Numbered from the stretch's first letter, positions 35,720-44,516 are shown. The stretch: 64,000 nt of DNA from Allobosea lathyri (GCF_900108245.1 NZ_FNUY01000016.1:27839-91838), one strand, 5' to 3'. Translations and numbers: made by a program. Notes: generated from the sequence alone by a model not told the origin.

Positions 35720-36934
35720 CGGTCGCAGGTTGTGCGCCAGCATGAACAGCGCCACAGCCGCCAGCGCCGACAGGACCACGAGCAGGAGGGTCGCCGGCGT
35801 CAGCCCGGCACGCTCGATCAGCATGGCGAAGGCGAGCGGGGCTGCGGCCTTCACGGCCAGGCCCGGCGCCGACAACTTGCCCATCATCGCGCCAAACCCC
35901 ACGGGCCCGAACAGTTGGAGTGGGACGGTGCCGCGCACGATCGAGCTCAGCCCCATGCTGATGCCATAGGCGATGGCGAAGAGGCCGGCGAGCGTCGCGG
36001 TCATGCCCCCGATCAGCAGGAGCACGAAGCCCAGCGGCATCAGCGACGCCGCCAGCCAAGCCGTCGTCATCGGCGAGAGCGCGGCGCCAAAAAGCATCTC
36101 GACCAGCCGCCCGGCGACCTGGGAGGGGCCGATTATCGCGCCGATGCCGACCGCGACCGCCGCGCTCAAGCCCAGTCCCTGAAGCATCGTCAGCAAATGC
36201 ACGGACATGGCCGAGATGACGAAGCCCTGCAGCGAGAAGGCGAATGCCAGCAGCATGAAGGCCCGCCTGCGCTCAGAACCGACGAGATAGGCTGCCGCGG
36301 GCGGATGAGCCGTCTGTGGCGCGCCCGGCACCGCGGCCTCCACCTCCCGCTTGACCCGACCGGGCAGGAGCAGCAGGTGCAGGGGAACGCAGATCAGGAC
36401 ATGCGACAGCGCGTAGATGCGATAGACGTCCCGCCAGTCGAGCGAGCCGAGCAGCGTGGTCGTCAGCGGCCAGTACAACGTCGAGGCGAAGCCGCCGATC
36501 AGAGTGAGCTGGCTGATGGCGCGGCGCGCACTCTTGCCCCGCGCCTGTGTCAGCGCGGCGAAGGCGGCATCGTAGAACACCATCGTCGAGACCGCCTGAA
36601 TCGCGATCATCGCGGCGCAATAGCTGGCTAGACCGCGCGCTTCGGCCAGCGCCAACAGCGACAGGCCAGCCAGCAGGGAGCCGATCGTCATCACCATCCG
36701 CGTGCCCCAGCGGTCGATCAGCCGGCCGGTGAACGGCGCAACCGCGCCGCCGACCAGGAGGCCCAGCGCGAAGCCGCCATAGGTCCATTCGGGCGCCCAG
36801 CCGAAGCTCGCGGTCATCCGCGGCGCCAGCACCGTGAAGGCATAGTACAGCGTGCCGTAGCCGACGACCTGCGTGATGCCGAGCGCCACGATCAGGGAGG
36901 GGCCACCGACCCGGGGGAGTTGACGCCAGCCCAT
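35702..36934 (-). CDS. MFS transporter
   Basis: ATG 36934 (MGWRQLPRVGGPS) is chosen because the upstream extension is charged and unlike a transporter N-terminus. The 410-residue protein has 12 predicted membrane helices with the MFS loop motif around GRLIDRWGTRMVMTIGSL after helix 2 and a central cytoplasmic loop (KREVEAAVPGAPQT). It resembles oxalate/formate antiporter-like or drug-efflux permeases, but the substrate cannot be assigned. It is a single gene; its 3' end overlaps the membrane protein gene by 18 bp. Confidence 0.82.
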   Translation of the reverse strand: MGWRQLPRVGGPSLIVALGITQVVGYGTLYYAFTVLAPRMTASFGWAPEWTYGGFALGLLVGGAVAPFTGRLIDRWGTRMVMTIGSLLAGLSLLALAEARGLASYCAAMIAIQAVSTMVFYDAAFAALTQARGKSARRAISQLTLIGGFASTLYWPLTTTLLGSLDWRDVYRIYALSHVLICVPLHLLLLPGRVKREVEAAVPGAPQTAHPPAAAYLVGSERRRAFMLLAFAFSLQGFVISAMSVHLLTMLQGLGLSAAVAVGIGAIIGPSQVAGRLVEMLFGAALSPMTTAWLAASLMPLGFVLLLIGGMTATLAGLFAIAYGISMGLSSIVRGTVPLQLFGPVGFGAMMGKLSAPGLAVKAAAPLAFAMLIERAGLTPATLLLVVLSALAAVALFMLAHNLRPSPGAQ

Positions 36935-37018
36935 CGTGGAATTCCGCCTGCGCTTCTCAAGGACTGTTTGACATGTGCCGGCCCTCATCCTGAGACTTCG
37001 GCCTGATAGAGATGGTCG

Positions 37019-37123
37019 TCATCCCGGGCGCAGCGTAGCGAAGACCCGGGATCCATTCCGGAACGCAGATCGGCCATGCTCAGGAATGGATCCCGGGTCT
37101 CCCTTCGGTCGCCCGGGATGACG
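37019..37123. repeat. Palindromic intergenic repeat, family A
   Basis: Arms GTCATCCCGGGCGCAGCG and CTTCGGTCGCCCGGGATGAC, with GGGATCCATTCC and GGAATGGATCCC cores facing each other. It lies between the MFS and hydroxyacid dehydrogenase genes. Confidence 0.92.
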
Positions 37124-37208
37124 GCGCTGGATAAGGCGATGATTCAACCGCCTGCTTTTCAGACTGGAGCCATCCCCACGGGATGGCTCTCAATACTCAG
37201 AGGGTTTC

Positions 37209-38177
37209 TCAGACGATCTGGTTGCGCAACGCCGTTTCGCCGCGGGCCAGCCGGCCGAGATTGTCGAGGAGGACGTCGACGACATTCGCCTCGTAGCGTT
37301 GCGTCTCGCCGGCGCTGTGCGGGGTGATGACGACCTGCGGCAGCGCCCAGAACGGCGATGCGGCCGGCAAGGGCTCGTCATGGAAGCAGTCGAGCCCCGC
37401 ACCGGCGAGACGGCCCTCCTGCAAGGCTGCGAGCAGGGCCTGCTCGTCGACGACGCGGCCACGCGCGACATTGACCAGCAAGGCCGAGGGCTTCATGGCG
37501 GCGAGCGCGGCTGCATCGATCAGCCCTTCGGTCTCCGGCGTCAGCGGGCAGGTCAGCGCGACGATATCGGCCTCGGCGAGCACCTCGTGCAACTGGTCGG
37601 GGCGCACGATCGCCTCGACATTCGGTTGCGGCTCCGGGCTGCGGCGCATGCCGATGACGCGCAGGCCAAACGCCGAGGCGAGCGCGGCGAGGCGCAGGCC
37701 GATGCGGCCGAGGCCGACGATCACCAGGGTCTTGCCGCCGAGTTCGCTTTCCCTGCTGGCCCGGTCGCCGATCATCGGCCGCCAGAATTTCGCCGTCTGA
37801 TTGTCGCGGGCGAGATGGATCTGCCGGGTCAAGGCCAGGATCAGCGACATCGCATGTTCGGCGACCGCGCGTTCATTGGACCCCTGCGCGCTGGCGAGAC
37901 GGACACCGGCTGCAGCCAGCGCCGCCTTGTCGAACTGGTCGGTGCCGGCGCTGATCGACTGGATGAAGCGCAGGCGCGGCAGGCTCGCCAGCAATTCGTT
38001 GCGCCAGAGGCCGGAGACGACGATCACATCGGCTTCGGGCGCGCGGACCTTGAATTCGTCGAGCGAACGGACCTCGAAACTCCTGGTTGCCCGTCCGCGC
38101 CCGGCGAACTCGGCCTGCATCTGATAGGCGGCGTGGGCAAAGCAGATGGTCAGATCGTCCTGCGGCAGAAAGGCCAT
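37209..38177 (-). CDS. D-2-hydroxyacid dehydrogenase
   Basis: ATG 38177 (MAFLPQDDLTICF) gives 322 residues. The nucleotide-binding core reads VIVGLGRIGLRLAALA near residue 155. The three catalytic residues are visible: Arg in VNVARGRVVDE near 235, Glu in DCFHDEPLP near 265, and His in ITPHSAGE near 285. The family includes glyoxylate/hydroxypyruvate reductases and phosphoglycerate dehydrogenase-like enzymes, and substrate cannot be fixed from sequence. It is upstream of cobC on the same strand, though no functional link to cobalamin is known. Confidence 0.88.
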   Translation of the reverse strand: MAFLPQDDLTICFAHAAYQMQAEFAGRGRATRSFEVRSLDEFKVRAPEADVIVVSGLWRNELLASLPRLRFIQSISAGTDQFDKAALAAAGVRLASAQGSNERAVAEHAMSLILALTRQIHLARDNQTAKFWRPMIGDRASRESELGGKTLVIVGLGRIGLRLAALASAFGLRVIGMRRSPEPQPNVEAIVRPDQLHEVLAEADIVALTCPLTPETEGLIDAAALAAMKPSALLVNVARGRVVDEQALLAALQEGRLAGAGLDCFHDEPLPAASPFWALPQVVITPHSAGETQRYEANVVDVLLDNLGRLARGETALRNQIV

Positions 38178-38258
38178 GCGTGCGGTTCCTCGAATCCTGA
38201 TGGTGACGACGTTAGCGGGGCTGCGACGCGCTGTCCCGGCGATTGCCGCATGCATGCC

Positions 38259-39278
38259 TTACGCTGGAGCGGGCACAAAGGAGGCCAGCGCCAGCTCCAG
38301 CCGCCGCCATGACGCGTCATCGCCCGGCAGGCCGAAGCGCAGCCATGTCGCCTCGTTCTGGAAGCGGCGAACATAAAGGCCGTTGCGGCCGAGATGAGCG
38401 AACAGTGCCGGGGCCTCCGGAGTCGCGAGCAGCCTGAACAGCGTCGTGCCACCAACGACCCTGCCATGGCGGGCCAGCAGGGCATCGAGACGCGCCGCGT
38501 CGGCCGCGCGCGCGGCACCGGCCTGCGCCAGCCAATCGGCGTCACCGAGCGCCGTCGCGCCGACATCCAGCGCCGGTCCGGCGACCGACCAGGGGCCGAG
38601 CGCAGCGCGCAGGCGCTCCATGGTCGCCGCCTGGCCGATGGCGAAACCCAGCCGCAGCCCGGCCAAACCATAGGTCTTGCCGAAGGAGCGCAGCACGACC
38701 GTTGCGGGCGGAAGCGTCGGAATGAGACTGATCCCGGGCGTAAAATCGGCAAAAGCCTCGTCCACGACCAGCAGGCCGCCGCGCGCCGCGCAACGGGCAG
38801 CCAAGGCCGCAAGTTCGGCAATCGGCAGGACGCGACCATCGGGATTGTTGGGATTTACCACCACCACGGTCGCGGCATCCCGGATATCGCCAGCCGTCCG
38901 CGCCTCGCTCACGGCTAGGCCCGCCTTGCGCCAGGCGAGGGCATGTTCGGCATAGGTCGGTCCGAGCACCGCCACCGGGCCGCCGGCCTTCAGCCTCGGC
39001 AACAGCTCGATCAGGATCTGCGTGCCGGGCGCCGCGACGATCCCGGCGCCGCCGGGCACGAGGTAAGCTCTGCGTGCCGCCATCAACAGGGCCGCCTCCG
39101 CCTTCGCCTCCGGCAGGCTCTGCCAGAGGCTTAACGGCAGCGGCGGAAGCGGATAGGGGATGGGATTGATCCCGGTGGAGAGATCGATCCAGGGTTCGGG
39201 CGCCCCCGAAAACAGCGCCCGCGCCGTGCCGAGATCGCCGCCATGCCAGATTTCACCCTCAGCCACGATCGTCCCCAC
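38259..39278 (-). CDS. cobC: Threonine-phosphate decarboxylase (cobalamin linker synthesis)
   Basis: This fold-type I PLP enzyme of up to 339 residues starts with an IWHGGDLGTARALF block typical of CobC/CobD, then DLSTGINPIPYP, VNPNNPDGR near residue 145, DEAFADF near 172, and SFGKTYGLAGLRLGF near 195 with the PLP lysine. It makes (R)-1-amino-2-propanol phosphate for the corrin side chain, the substrate of CobD encoded divergently. The GTG at 39278 leaves only 5 bp to the cobD start; a second GTG at 39266 (VAEGEIW) is equally likely. Confidence 0.92.
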   Translation of the reverse strand: MGTIVAEGEIWHGGDLGTARALFSGAPEPWIDLSTGINPIPYPLPPLPLSLWQSLPEAKAEAALLMAARRAYLVPGGAGIVAAPGTQILIELLPRLKAGGPVAVLGPTYAEHALAWRKAGLAVSEARTAGDIRDAATVVVVNPNNPDGRVLPIAELAALAARCAARGGLLVVDEAFADFTPGISLIPTLPPATVVLRSFGKTYGLAGLRLGFAIGQAATMERLRAALGPWSVAGPALDVGATALGDADWLAQAGAARAADAARLDALLARHGRVVGGTTLFRLLATPEAPALFAHLGRNGLYVRRFQNEATWLRFGLPGDDASWRRLELALASFVPAPA

Positions 39279-39283
39279 CCCAG

Positions 39284-40264
39284 ATGAGCTTTACGGATAC
39301 CCTGCCGCTGCTTGCGCTCGCGCTTTTGCTCGAAGCGGCCCTCGGCTATCCCCAGGGCTTGTATGCGCGGATTGGCCATCCCGTCACCTGGCTGGGCGCG
39401 CTGATCGCAAAGCTCGATCACGCATTGAACAGCGAAGCCGCATCCTTCGCGCTGAGGAAGATCGCTGGCGTTGCGGCTCTGGCCCTCCTGCTCGCGGTCG
39501 CACTGGCCACAGCGCTCGTCCTGGCATGGCTGTGCGGACGGCTGGGGCCGCTCGGATTGCTGCCGCTGGCGCTGCTCGCCTCGACCTTGCTGGCACAGCG
39601 CAGCCTGCATGAGCATGTCGCTCGCGTCGCGCAGGGGCTGGAAAACGGCGGATTGGCGGGCGGCCGCAAGGCGGTCTCGATGATCGTCGGGCGCAACCCG
39701 GATACGCTGGACGAAGCCGGCGTGGCGCGCGCCGCCATCGAGAGCCTCTCGGAGAATTTCTCCGACGGGATCGTCGCTCCGGCCTTCTGGCTCGGTGTGG
39801 GCGGCCTGCCCGGCATCGCGCTCTACAAGGCGATCAACACCGCCGATTCGATGATCGGCCACAAGACGCCGCGCCATCTCGCCTTCGGCTGGGCCTCGGC
39901 GCGGCTCGACGATATCGTCAACCTGCCGGCATCGCGGCTGACCGCCCTGCTGCTGATTGCGGCCGCCGCGCTCGACGGGCAAGCCAGCGCCACCAGTGCC
40001 TGGCGCGCGGTCGGCCACGACGCGCGCCGCCACCGCTCACCCAATGCCGGCTGGCCGGAAGCCGCGATGGCCGGAGCGCTCGGCTTGAGGCTGGCCGGCC
40101 CGCGCACCTATGGCGCCGTCACCGTCAACGACAGTTGGATGGGCGATGGGCGGGCGGAGGCGACGGCTGCCGATATCAGGCGGGCGCTGCGGCTCTACCG
40201 GACGGCATGCCTGCTGCTGTGGGGACTGGCGGTGGGCGGCGCGGCAGCATGGCTCTCTACCTGA
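39284..40264 (+). CDS. cobD: Adenosylcobinamide-phosphate synthase (CbiB family)
   Basis: The 326-residue integral membrane protein begins with ALALLLEAALGYPQGLYARIGHPVTWLG, the CbiB family N-terminus, followed by about four more membrane segments. The family blocks are SMIVGRNPDTLDEAGVARAA, ESLSENFSDGIVAPAFW near residue 165 and YKAINTADSMIGH near residue 185. It attaches aminopropanol phosphate to adenosylcobyric acid at the membrane. It is divergent from cobC, which makes that substrate, across 5 bp, so the two promoters must overlap the opposite coding sequences. Confidence 0.95.
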   Translation: MSFTDTLPLLALALLLEAALGYPQGLYARIGHPVTWLGALIAKLDHALNSEAASFALRKIAGVAALALLLAVALATALVLAWLCGRLGPLGLLPLALLASTLLAQRSLHEHVARVAQGLENGGLAGGRKAVSMIVGRNPDTLDEAGVARAAIESLSENFSDGIVAPAFWLGVGGLPGIALYKAINTADSMIGHKTPRHLAFGWASARLDDIVNLPASRLTALLLIAAAALDGQASATSAWRAVGHDARRHRSPNAGWPEAAMAGALGLRLAGPRTYGAVTVNDSWMGDGRAEATAADIRRALRLYRTACLLLWGLAVGGAAAWLST

Positions 40265-40321
40265 GCCAGGCGCGCAGCAGATTGACCAATGGTGCTGGAT
40301 AGACTGCGCGTCAAACATGCG

Positions 40322-40426
40322 GTCATCCCGGGCGGAGCGCAGCGCAGACCCGGGATCCATTCCCGAACGCAGGACGGTTATGCTCAGGAATGGATCCCGG
40401 GTCTCCCTGCGGTCGCCCGGGATGAC
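40322..40426. repeat. Palindromic intergenic repeat, family A
   Basis: GTCATCCCGGGCGGAGC opens the left arm and GGTCGCCCGGGATGAC closes the right, with facing GGGATCCATTC and GAATGGATCCC cores. It sits between the convergent cobD and cobO genes. Confidence 0.92.
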
Positions 40427-40474
40427 CTGCGCCGGTTGAGTCAGCCAGGGGGCGAGGCGCCAGGATTGCGCGTT

Positions 40475-41086
40475 TCAAAACTCGATCCCCTCCTGCGCCT
40501 TCACGCCCGCTGTGAAATGGTGCTTCACCAGCGTCATTTCGGTGACGAGATCGGCAGCCGCGATCAGCTCCGGCTTGGCGTTGCGGCCGGTGACGACGAT
40601 GTGCAGGTCGGGCCGGCGCGCGGCCAGCGTCGCCACCACTTCGGCCAATGGCAGATAGTCGTAGCGCAGGGCGATGTTGAGCTCGTCGAGCACGATCAGC
40701 CGGATCGTCGGGTCCGCCATCAGCTCTTTCACTTTGGCGAAGGCCCGTTCGGCAGCAGCGATATCGCGCGCCTTGTCCTGGGTTTCCCAGGTGAAGCCCT
40801 CGCCCATGCTGTGCCAGCTGATCTGGTCTCCGAAGGCGCTGAGTGCCTTGCGCTCGCCGGTTTCCCAGGCGCCCTTGATGAACTGCACCACGCCGACGCG
40901 CCAGCCATGGCCGAGCGCGCGCAGCATCAGCCCGAAGGCGGCGGTCGACTTGCCCTTGCCGGGCCCAGTATTGACGATCAGCAGGCCCTTTTCGACGGTC
41001 TTGGCCGCGACCTCGGCGTCCTGCACCGCCTTGCGCTTCTCCATCTTCGCCTTGTGACGGGCGGCTTCCTCGGCATCGACAGTCAT
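40475..41086 (-). CDS. cobO: Cob(I)yrinic acid a,c-diamide adenosyltransferase
   Basis: ATG 41086 (MTVDAEEAARHKAKM) gives 203 residues, the CobO/BtuR length. Visible motifs are the inverted P-loop NTGPGKGKSTAAFG near residue 38, VGVVQFIKG, MGEGFTWETQD near residue 95 and LDELNIALRYDYLP near residue 127. CobO transfers the 5'-deoxyadenosyl group to the cobalt of the a,c-diamide. A longer frame upstream overlaps cobP and is rejected. It follows cobP by 23 bp on the same strand. Confidence 0.95.
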   Translation of the reverse strand: MTVDAEEAARHKAKMEKRKAVQDAEVAAKTVEKGLLIVNTGPGKGKSTAAFGLMLRALGHGWRVGVVQFIKGAWETGERKALSAFGDQISWHSMGEGFTWETQDKARDIAAAERAFAKVKELMADPTIRLIVLDELNIALRYDYLPLAEVVATLAARRPDLHIVVTGRNAKPELIAAADLVTEMTLVKHHFTAGVKAQEGIEF

Positions 41087-41109
41087 CGCATTCCTCGATT
41101 CAGACGTTT

Positions 41110-41628
41110 TCACTTCACTCGCATCGGCAGGCCGGCGACCATGAAGATCACGCTGCCGGCGCGCGCCGCGAGATTCTGATGCAGCCGGCCGGCCTCGTCG
41201 CGGAAGCGGCGGGCGAGCGCATTGTCGGGCACGATGCCGAGCCCGACCTCGTTGGAGACCAGCACGACAGGCGCAGTCGAACGCTCGCAGGCCTCGATCA
41301 GGTCGCGGCTTGCGGCGGGAATATCGTGCTCGGCGAGCATGAGATTGGTCAACCAGAGCGTGAGGCAATCGACCAGCACGGGCCGGCCGGCCGGGATCGC
41401 CCGGATCGCCTCGGGGAGGGTCAGCGGCGCGTCGATCGTGAGCCAGTCCTGCGAGCGGCGGGCGCGATGCTCGGCGATACGAGCCCGCATCTCGTCGTCA
41501 TAGGCCTGCGCGGTCGCGACATAGGCCCAGGGCGCCGGCAAAGCCTCGATCAGCGCCTCGGCATGGCGGCTCTTGCCGGAGCGGGCGCCGCCGAGGACGA
41601 GAGTGAGGTGGGGAATGTCGTCCATCAT
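41110..41628 (-). CDS. cobP: Adenosylcobinamide kinase/guanylyltransferase
   Basis: From ATG 41628 (MMDDIPHLT) the product is 172 residues, as in CobP/CobU. The P-loop GGARSGKSRHAE lies near residue 12, ATAQAYDDEMRARIAEHRARR near 40 contains the histidine that takes GMP, and VLVDCLTLWLTNLM and VSNEVGLGIVP follow. It phosphorylates cobinamide and adds GMP for loop assembly. An upstream in-frame ATG at 41643 is possible, only a few bases from the family B repeat at 41647. Confidence 0.93.
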   Translation of the reverse strand: MMDDIPHLTLVLGGARSGKSRHAEALIEALPAPWAYVATAQAYDDEMRARIAEHRARRSQDWLTIDAPLTLPEAIRAIPAGRPVLVDCLTLWLTNLMLAEHDIPAASRDLIEACERSTAPVVLVSNEVGLGIVPDNALARRFRDEAGRLHQNLAARAGSVIFMVAGLPMRVK

Positions 41629-41646
41629 GCCGGCCCGTATCATGCG

Positions 41647-41763
41647 AGCCCTCATCCTGAGGAGCCGCGTAAGCGGCGTCTCGAAGGATGCTCCAGATGT
41701 CGCCCGAGCCCACTGGAGCATCCTTCGAGACGCGATCTACGATCGCTCCTCAGGATGAGGGCT
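41647..41763. repeat. Palindromic intergenic repeat, family B
   Basis: The left arm opens AGCCCTCATCCTGAGGAGC and reads on to GTCTCGAAGGATG; the right arm is its complement except for the variable hairpin tip. It lies just upstream of cobP, with the cobalamin riboswitch on its other side. Related copies are at 48491 and 56628. Confidence 0.92.
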
Positions 41764-41828
41764 TGGGTTGATCGCTGGGACACGTCCATTGCACAGCACG
41801 GTCCACATGGCTATTGATCGTCGCTGAC

Positions 41829-41988
41829 GGTGCCTCGGAGACGAGGTGAAAAGGGAACGCGGTGAAATGCCGTGGCTGCCCCCGCAACTGTAAGCGGCGA
41901 GCCTTTCGCCATCGGCCACTGGAGCATCCGCTCCGGGAAGGCGGTGGAAGGTCTTAGACCCGCGAGCCAGGAGACCTGCCGTCAATCC
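41829..41988 (+). promoter_or_regulatory. Cobalamin (AdoCbl) riboswitch
   Basis: Conserved blocks in order: GTGAAAAGGGAACGCGGTG (41847-41865), CCCGCAACTGTAAGCGG, GCCACTGG (41915-41922), GGGAAGGCGGT and the B12 box GAGCCAGGAGACCTGCC (41964-41980). This is the standard order. It ends about 50 bp before the cbtB start, so it should control cbtBA and the genes behind them. Confidence 0.95.
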
Positions 41989-42033
41989 GCATGATTCCAA
42001 CCGGCTGCCGGCGGGGCGGCCAAGGAGATGACG

Positions 42034-42207
42034 ATGAATACGGTTGCAGTTTCCACACAATCAAGCGTCTCGGAACGCGCAAAGGCCGTCGCAGCAGCGC
42101 TCGTGCTCGGCTTCGTGCTGATCTACACGGTCGGTTTCGCGGCGTCGGCCAGCGTCCACAACGCGGCGCACGACACCCGTCACGGCCTCGCCTTCCCCTG
42201 CCACTGA
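42034..42207 (+). CDS. cbtB: CbtB, small subunit of the cobalt transporter
   Basis: This 57-residue protein starts at ATG 42034, with AAGGAG six bases before it; the ATG at 42028 is too close to that site. It has one membrane helix (AAALVLGFVLIYTVGFAA) and the CbtB C-terminal signature HNAAHDTRHGLAFPCH, whose histidines are thought to bind cobalt. CbtAB is a B12-regulated cobalt uptake system. It is the first gene after the cobalamin riboswitch and 12 bp before cbtA. Confidence 0.93.
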   Translation: MNTVAVSTQSSVSERAKAVAAALVLGFVLIYTVGFAASASVHNAAHDTRHGLAFPCH

Positions 42208-42219
42208 GGGAACGGCATC

Positions 42220-42960
42220 ATGGTCAATCGTGTTCTCGCGGTCAGTCTTCTGGCCGGGCTTCTGGCTGGGCTCCTGGTCGCAGCCCTCCAGCATGTCACC
42301 ACCACCCCGCTCATCCTGAAGGCGGAAACCTATGAGGCGGCGCTGCGCGCAGCCGGGCCCACTCACGCCGCCTTCACCGGCGAAGCCAGGGTCATTCTTG
42401 CTCACGGCGCCGCCGAGGCCGGTCATGGCGAGCACGCCGAATGGAAGCCGCAGGACGGCATCCAACGCACGCTCTTCACCAGCGCGGTGACGATCGCCAC
42501 CGCGATCGGCTTCGCCGCCTTGCTGCTGGCCGGCATGATCGCCGCCAACGACGTCATCGATGAGCGGCGCGCGCTGATCTGGGCGGCCTGCGGCTTCGTC
42601 GCCTTCGGGCTCGTGCCGGCAACCGGCCTCGCGCCCGAACTGCCGGGAAGCGCTTCCGCGGAATTGGCGCAGCGCCAGCTCTGGTGGATCGTGACGGCGC
42701 TCGTCACGGCCGGAGGATTGTTCGTCTTCCTGCGCTTCGACGCGCCATGGCTCAAGGCCCTCGCGGTGCTGGCGATCCTGGCGCCTCATATCGTCGGCGC
42801 GCCGCATCCCGCCGCTCCAGAAAGCAAGGTTCCAGCCGAGATCGCAGCCCATTTCGCCGCGCTTTCGCTCGCCATCCAGGCCGCGCTCTGGCTCGCCACC
42901 GGCTTTGCCGTCGGGGTGATCTGGCCCTGGCTCAGCCGCCGCGCCGTTGCCGCGCAGTGA
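42220..42960 (+). CDS. cbtA: CbtA, membrane subunit of the cobalt transporter
   Basis: The 246-residue protein has five predicted membrane helices, starting VLAVSLLAGLLAGLLVAALQH. The HVTTTPLI end of helix 1 and a periplasmic His-rich stretch (AHGAAEAGHGEHAEW, near residue 65) fit CbtA. Later segments include GLVPATGLAPELPGSA, also typical. With CbtB it should import cobalt for CobN. It sits in the riboswitch-controlled operon; a pair of small palindromes separates it from the DUF1636 gene. Confidence 0.92.
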   Translation: MVNRVLAVSLLAGLLAGLLVAALQHVTTTPLILKAETYEAALRAAGPTHAAFTGEARVILAHGAAEAGHGEHAEWKPQDGIQRTLFTSAVTIATAIGFAALLLAGMIAANDVIDERRALIWAACGFVAFGLVPATGLAPELPGSASAELAQRQLWWIVTALVTAGGLFVFLRFDAPWLKALAVLAILAPHIVGAPHPAAPESKVPAEIAAHFAALSLAIQAALWLATGFAVGVIWPWLSRRAVAAQ

Positions 42961-42968
42961 CGCCCAAC

Positions 42969-43034
42969 GCGATCCCGCGGGGATCGCGCGTCTACACAAC
43001 GCTAGCGCCGGCGATCCCGGCGGGATCGCGCGTC
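42969..43034. repeat. Pair of small palindromes after cbtA
   Basis: GCGATCCC-GCG-GGGATCGC (42969-42987) and GCGATCCC-GGC-GGGATCGC (43011-43029), both followed by GCGTC, 42 bp apart. Each can form an 8-bp stem in the 90-bp gap between cbtA and the DUF1636 gene. Confidence 0.8.
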
Positions 43035-43050
43035 AGGACCCGCTAACCCC

Positions 43051-43461
43051 ATGACGAACCCAATGCCTGAGGGCGACCTCACCATTCACGTCTGCACGGT
43101 GTGCAGACGCCAGCGCGAGGATTTGCCGGATGGTTTCGACCAGCCCGGCATCGCGCTGGCGCAGGCGCTGACGCAGCGCCTGGACGAGAAAGGCAGCACG
43201 ATTCCCGTGCTTGCCGTGGAATGCCTCGCCGTCTGCAAACGGCCCTGCACCGTCGCCTTCGCGGCCGACGGCAAATGGACCTATCTGATCGGCGACCTCG
43301 ATACACACGATCATCTCGACGATATCGTCAGCGCGGCGGAGGCCTACGCCGCCAGCGCCAACGGCATCGTTCCCTGGAAAGAAAGACCCGCCTGCTTCCG
43401 CAAGGGTGTGGTCGCACGCGTGCCGCCTCTGCCGGCGCGCAGCTCAAGGATGACATCATGA
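43051..43461 (+). CDS. DUF1636 family metal-associated protein
   Basis: This 136-residue protein starts MTNPMPEGDLTIHVCTVCRRQ. It has CxxC at residues ~15-18 and a second cysteine pair in AVECLAVCKRPCTVAF near residue 60. This four-cysteine spacing matches thioredoxin-like [2Fe-2S] ferredoxins, and DUF1636 members are almost always found in cobalamin or CobW-type metal loci. No proven function. Its stop overlaps the cobW start by ATGA, so it is likely translated together with cobW. Confidence 0.85.
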   Translation: MTNPMPEGDLTIHVCTVCRRQREDLPDGFDQPGIALAQALTQRLDEKGSTIPVLAVECLAVCKRPCTVAFAADGKWTYLIGDLDTHDHLDDIVSAAEAYAASANGIVPWKERPACFRKGVVARVPPLPARSSRMTS

Positions 43462-44507
43462 ACGCCCCGCAAGCGCCGGCTCTCGGCAAAATCCCCTGCA
43501 CGATCATCACCGGTTTCCTCGGCGCGGGAAAAACCACTTTGGTGCGCCATCTGCTCGAAAACGCGCAAGGAAAGCGCCTTGCCGTGCTCGTCAACGAGTT
43601 CGGCGATCTCGGCTTCGACGGCGAGTTCCTCAAGGGCTGCGGCATCTCCGGCTGCACCGAGGAGGATGTCGTCGAACTGCCAAATGGCTGCATCTGCTGC
43701 ACGGTGGCCGATGATTTCGTGCCGGCGCTCGAAAAGCTGCTGGACCGCGCCAATCCGCCCGACCACATCCTGATCGAGACCTCCGGGCTCGCCTTGCCCA
43801 AGCCGCTGGTCCAGGCCTTCAACTGGCCCGCGATCCGCAGCAGGGTCACAGTCGACGGCGTCATCGCCGTGGTCGACGGCCCCGCCGTTGCCCAGGGCCA
43901 GTTCGCGGATGATCCCGAGGCGCTGGCCGCGCAGCGCGCGCAGGATGCTTCCGTCGAGCACGACAATCCGCTGGAAGAGGTGTTCGAGGACCAGATCCTC
44001 TGCGCCGACCTGATCCTGCTCAACAAGAGCGACCTGATCGACGAGGCCGGCAAGGCCCGCGTCAAGGCCGAGATCGCCGAACATCTGCCCAAGGCGATCA
44101 AGATCGTCGAGACCGCACATGGCAAGGTCGAGCCGGCCCTGATCATCGGCCTGTCCGCCGCCGCCGAGAGCGATCTTGCTGCCCGCCCCTCGCATCACGG
44201 CGAGGGCGAGGATCACGACCATGACGATTTCGACAGCGTCGCGCTGGCGCTGCCCGCCGGCCTCTCGCCGGAGGAACTGTCGGTGCGAGTCGCCAAGGCC
44301 GCCGAAGCCAATGGCGTGCTGCGGCTGAAGGGTTTCGCCTCGGTGCCGGGCAAGCCGATGCGGCTCGTCGTGCAAGGCGTCGGCCGGCGCGTCAGCCATC
44401 ATTTCGACCGGGCCTGGGGTGCGGACGAGCCACGCGACGGCCGGCTGACCGTCATCGGCCTCAAGGGCTTCGACGCAAAGGCGGTGGAGACCGCGCTCGC
44501 CGGATAA
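43458..44507 (+). CDS. cobW: CobW, GTP-dependent cobalt/zinc metallochaperone
   Basis: The 349-residue protein has the G3E GTPase layout: GFLGAGKTTL near residue 19 (P-loop), ELPNGCICCTV near residue 77 (CxCC metal site), a VDGP motif and NKSD near residue 190 for guanine binding. The His/Asp-rich segment (HHGEGEDHDHDD) near residue 245 should hold metal. The C-terminal CobW_C domain covers about residues 260-349. CobW is thought to deliver cobalt to the CobNST chelatase; cobN follows 9 bp after the stop. Confidence 0.95.
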   Translation: MNAPQAPALGKIPCTIITGFLGAGKTTLVRHLLENAQGKRLAVLVNEFGDLGFDGEFLKGCGISGCTEEDVVELPNGCICCTVADDFVPALEKLLDRANPPDHILIETSGLALPKPLVQAFNWPAIRSRVTVDGVIAVVDGPAVAQGQFADDPEALAAQRAQDASVEHDNPLEEVFEDQILCADLILLNKSDLIDEAGKARVKAEIAEHLPKAIKIVETAHGKVEPALIIGLSAAAESDLAARPSHHGEGEDHDHDDFDSVALALPAGLSPEELSVRVAKAAEANGVLRLKGFASVPGKPMRLVVQGVGRRVSHHFDRAWGADEPRDGRLTVIGLKGFDAKAVETALAG

Positions 44508-44516
44508 GGCAACAGG

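Noticed and set aside
40475..41368. Extended cobO starting at 41368
   Set aside because: The extra residues overlap cobP and are Arg-rich; ATG 41086 gives the normal family N-terminus.
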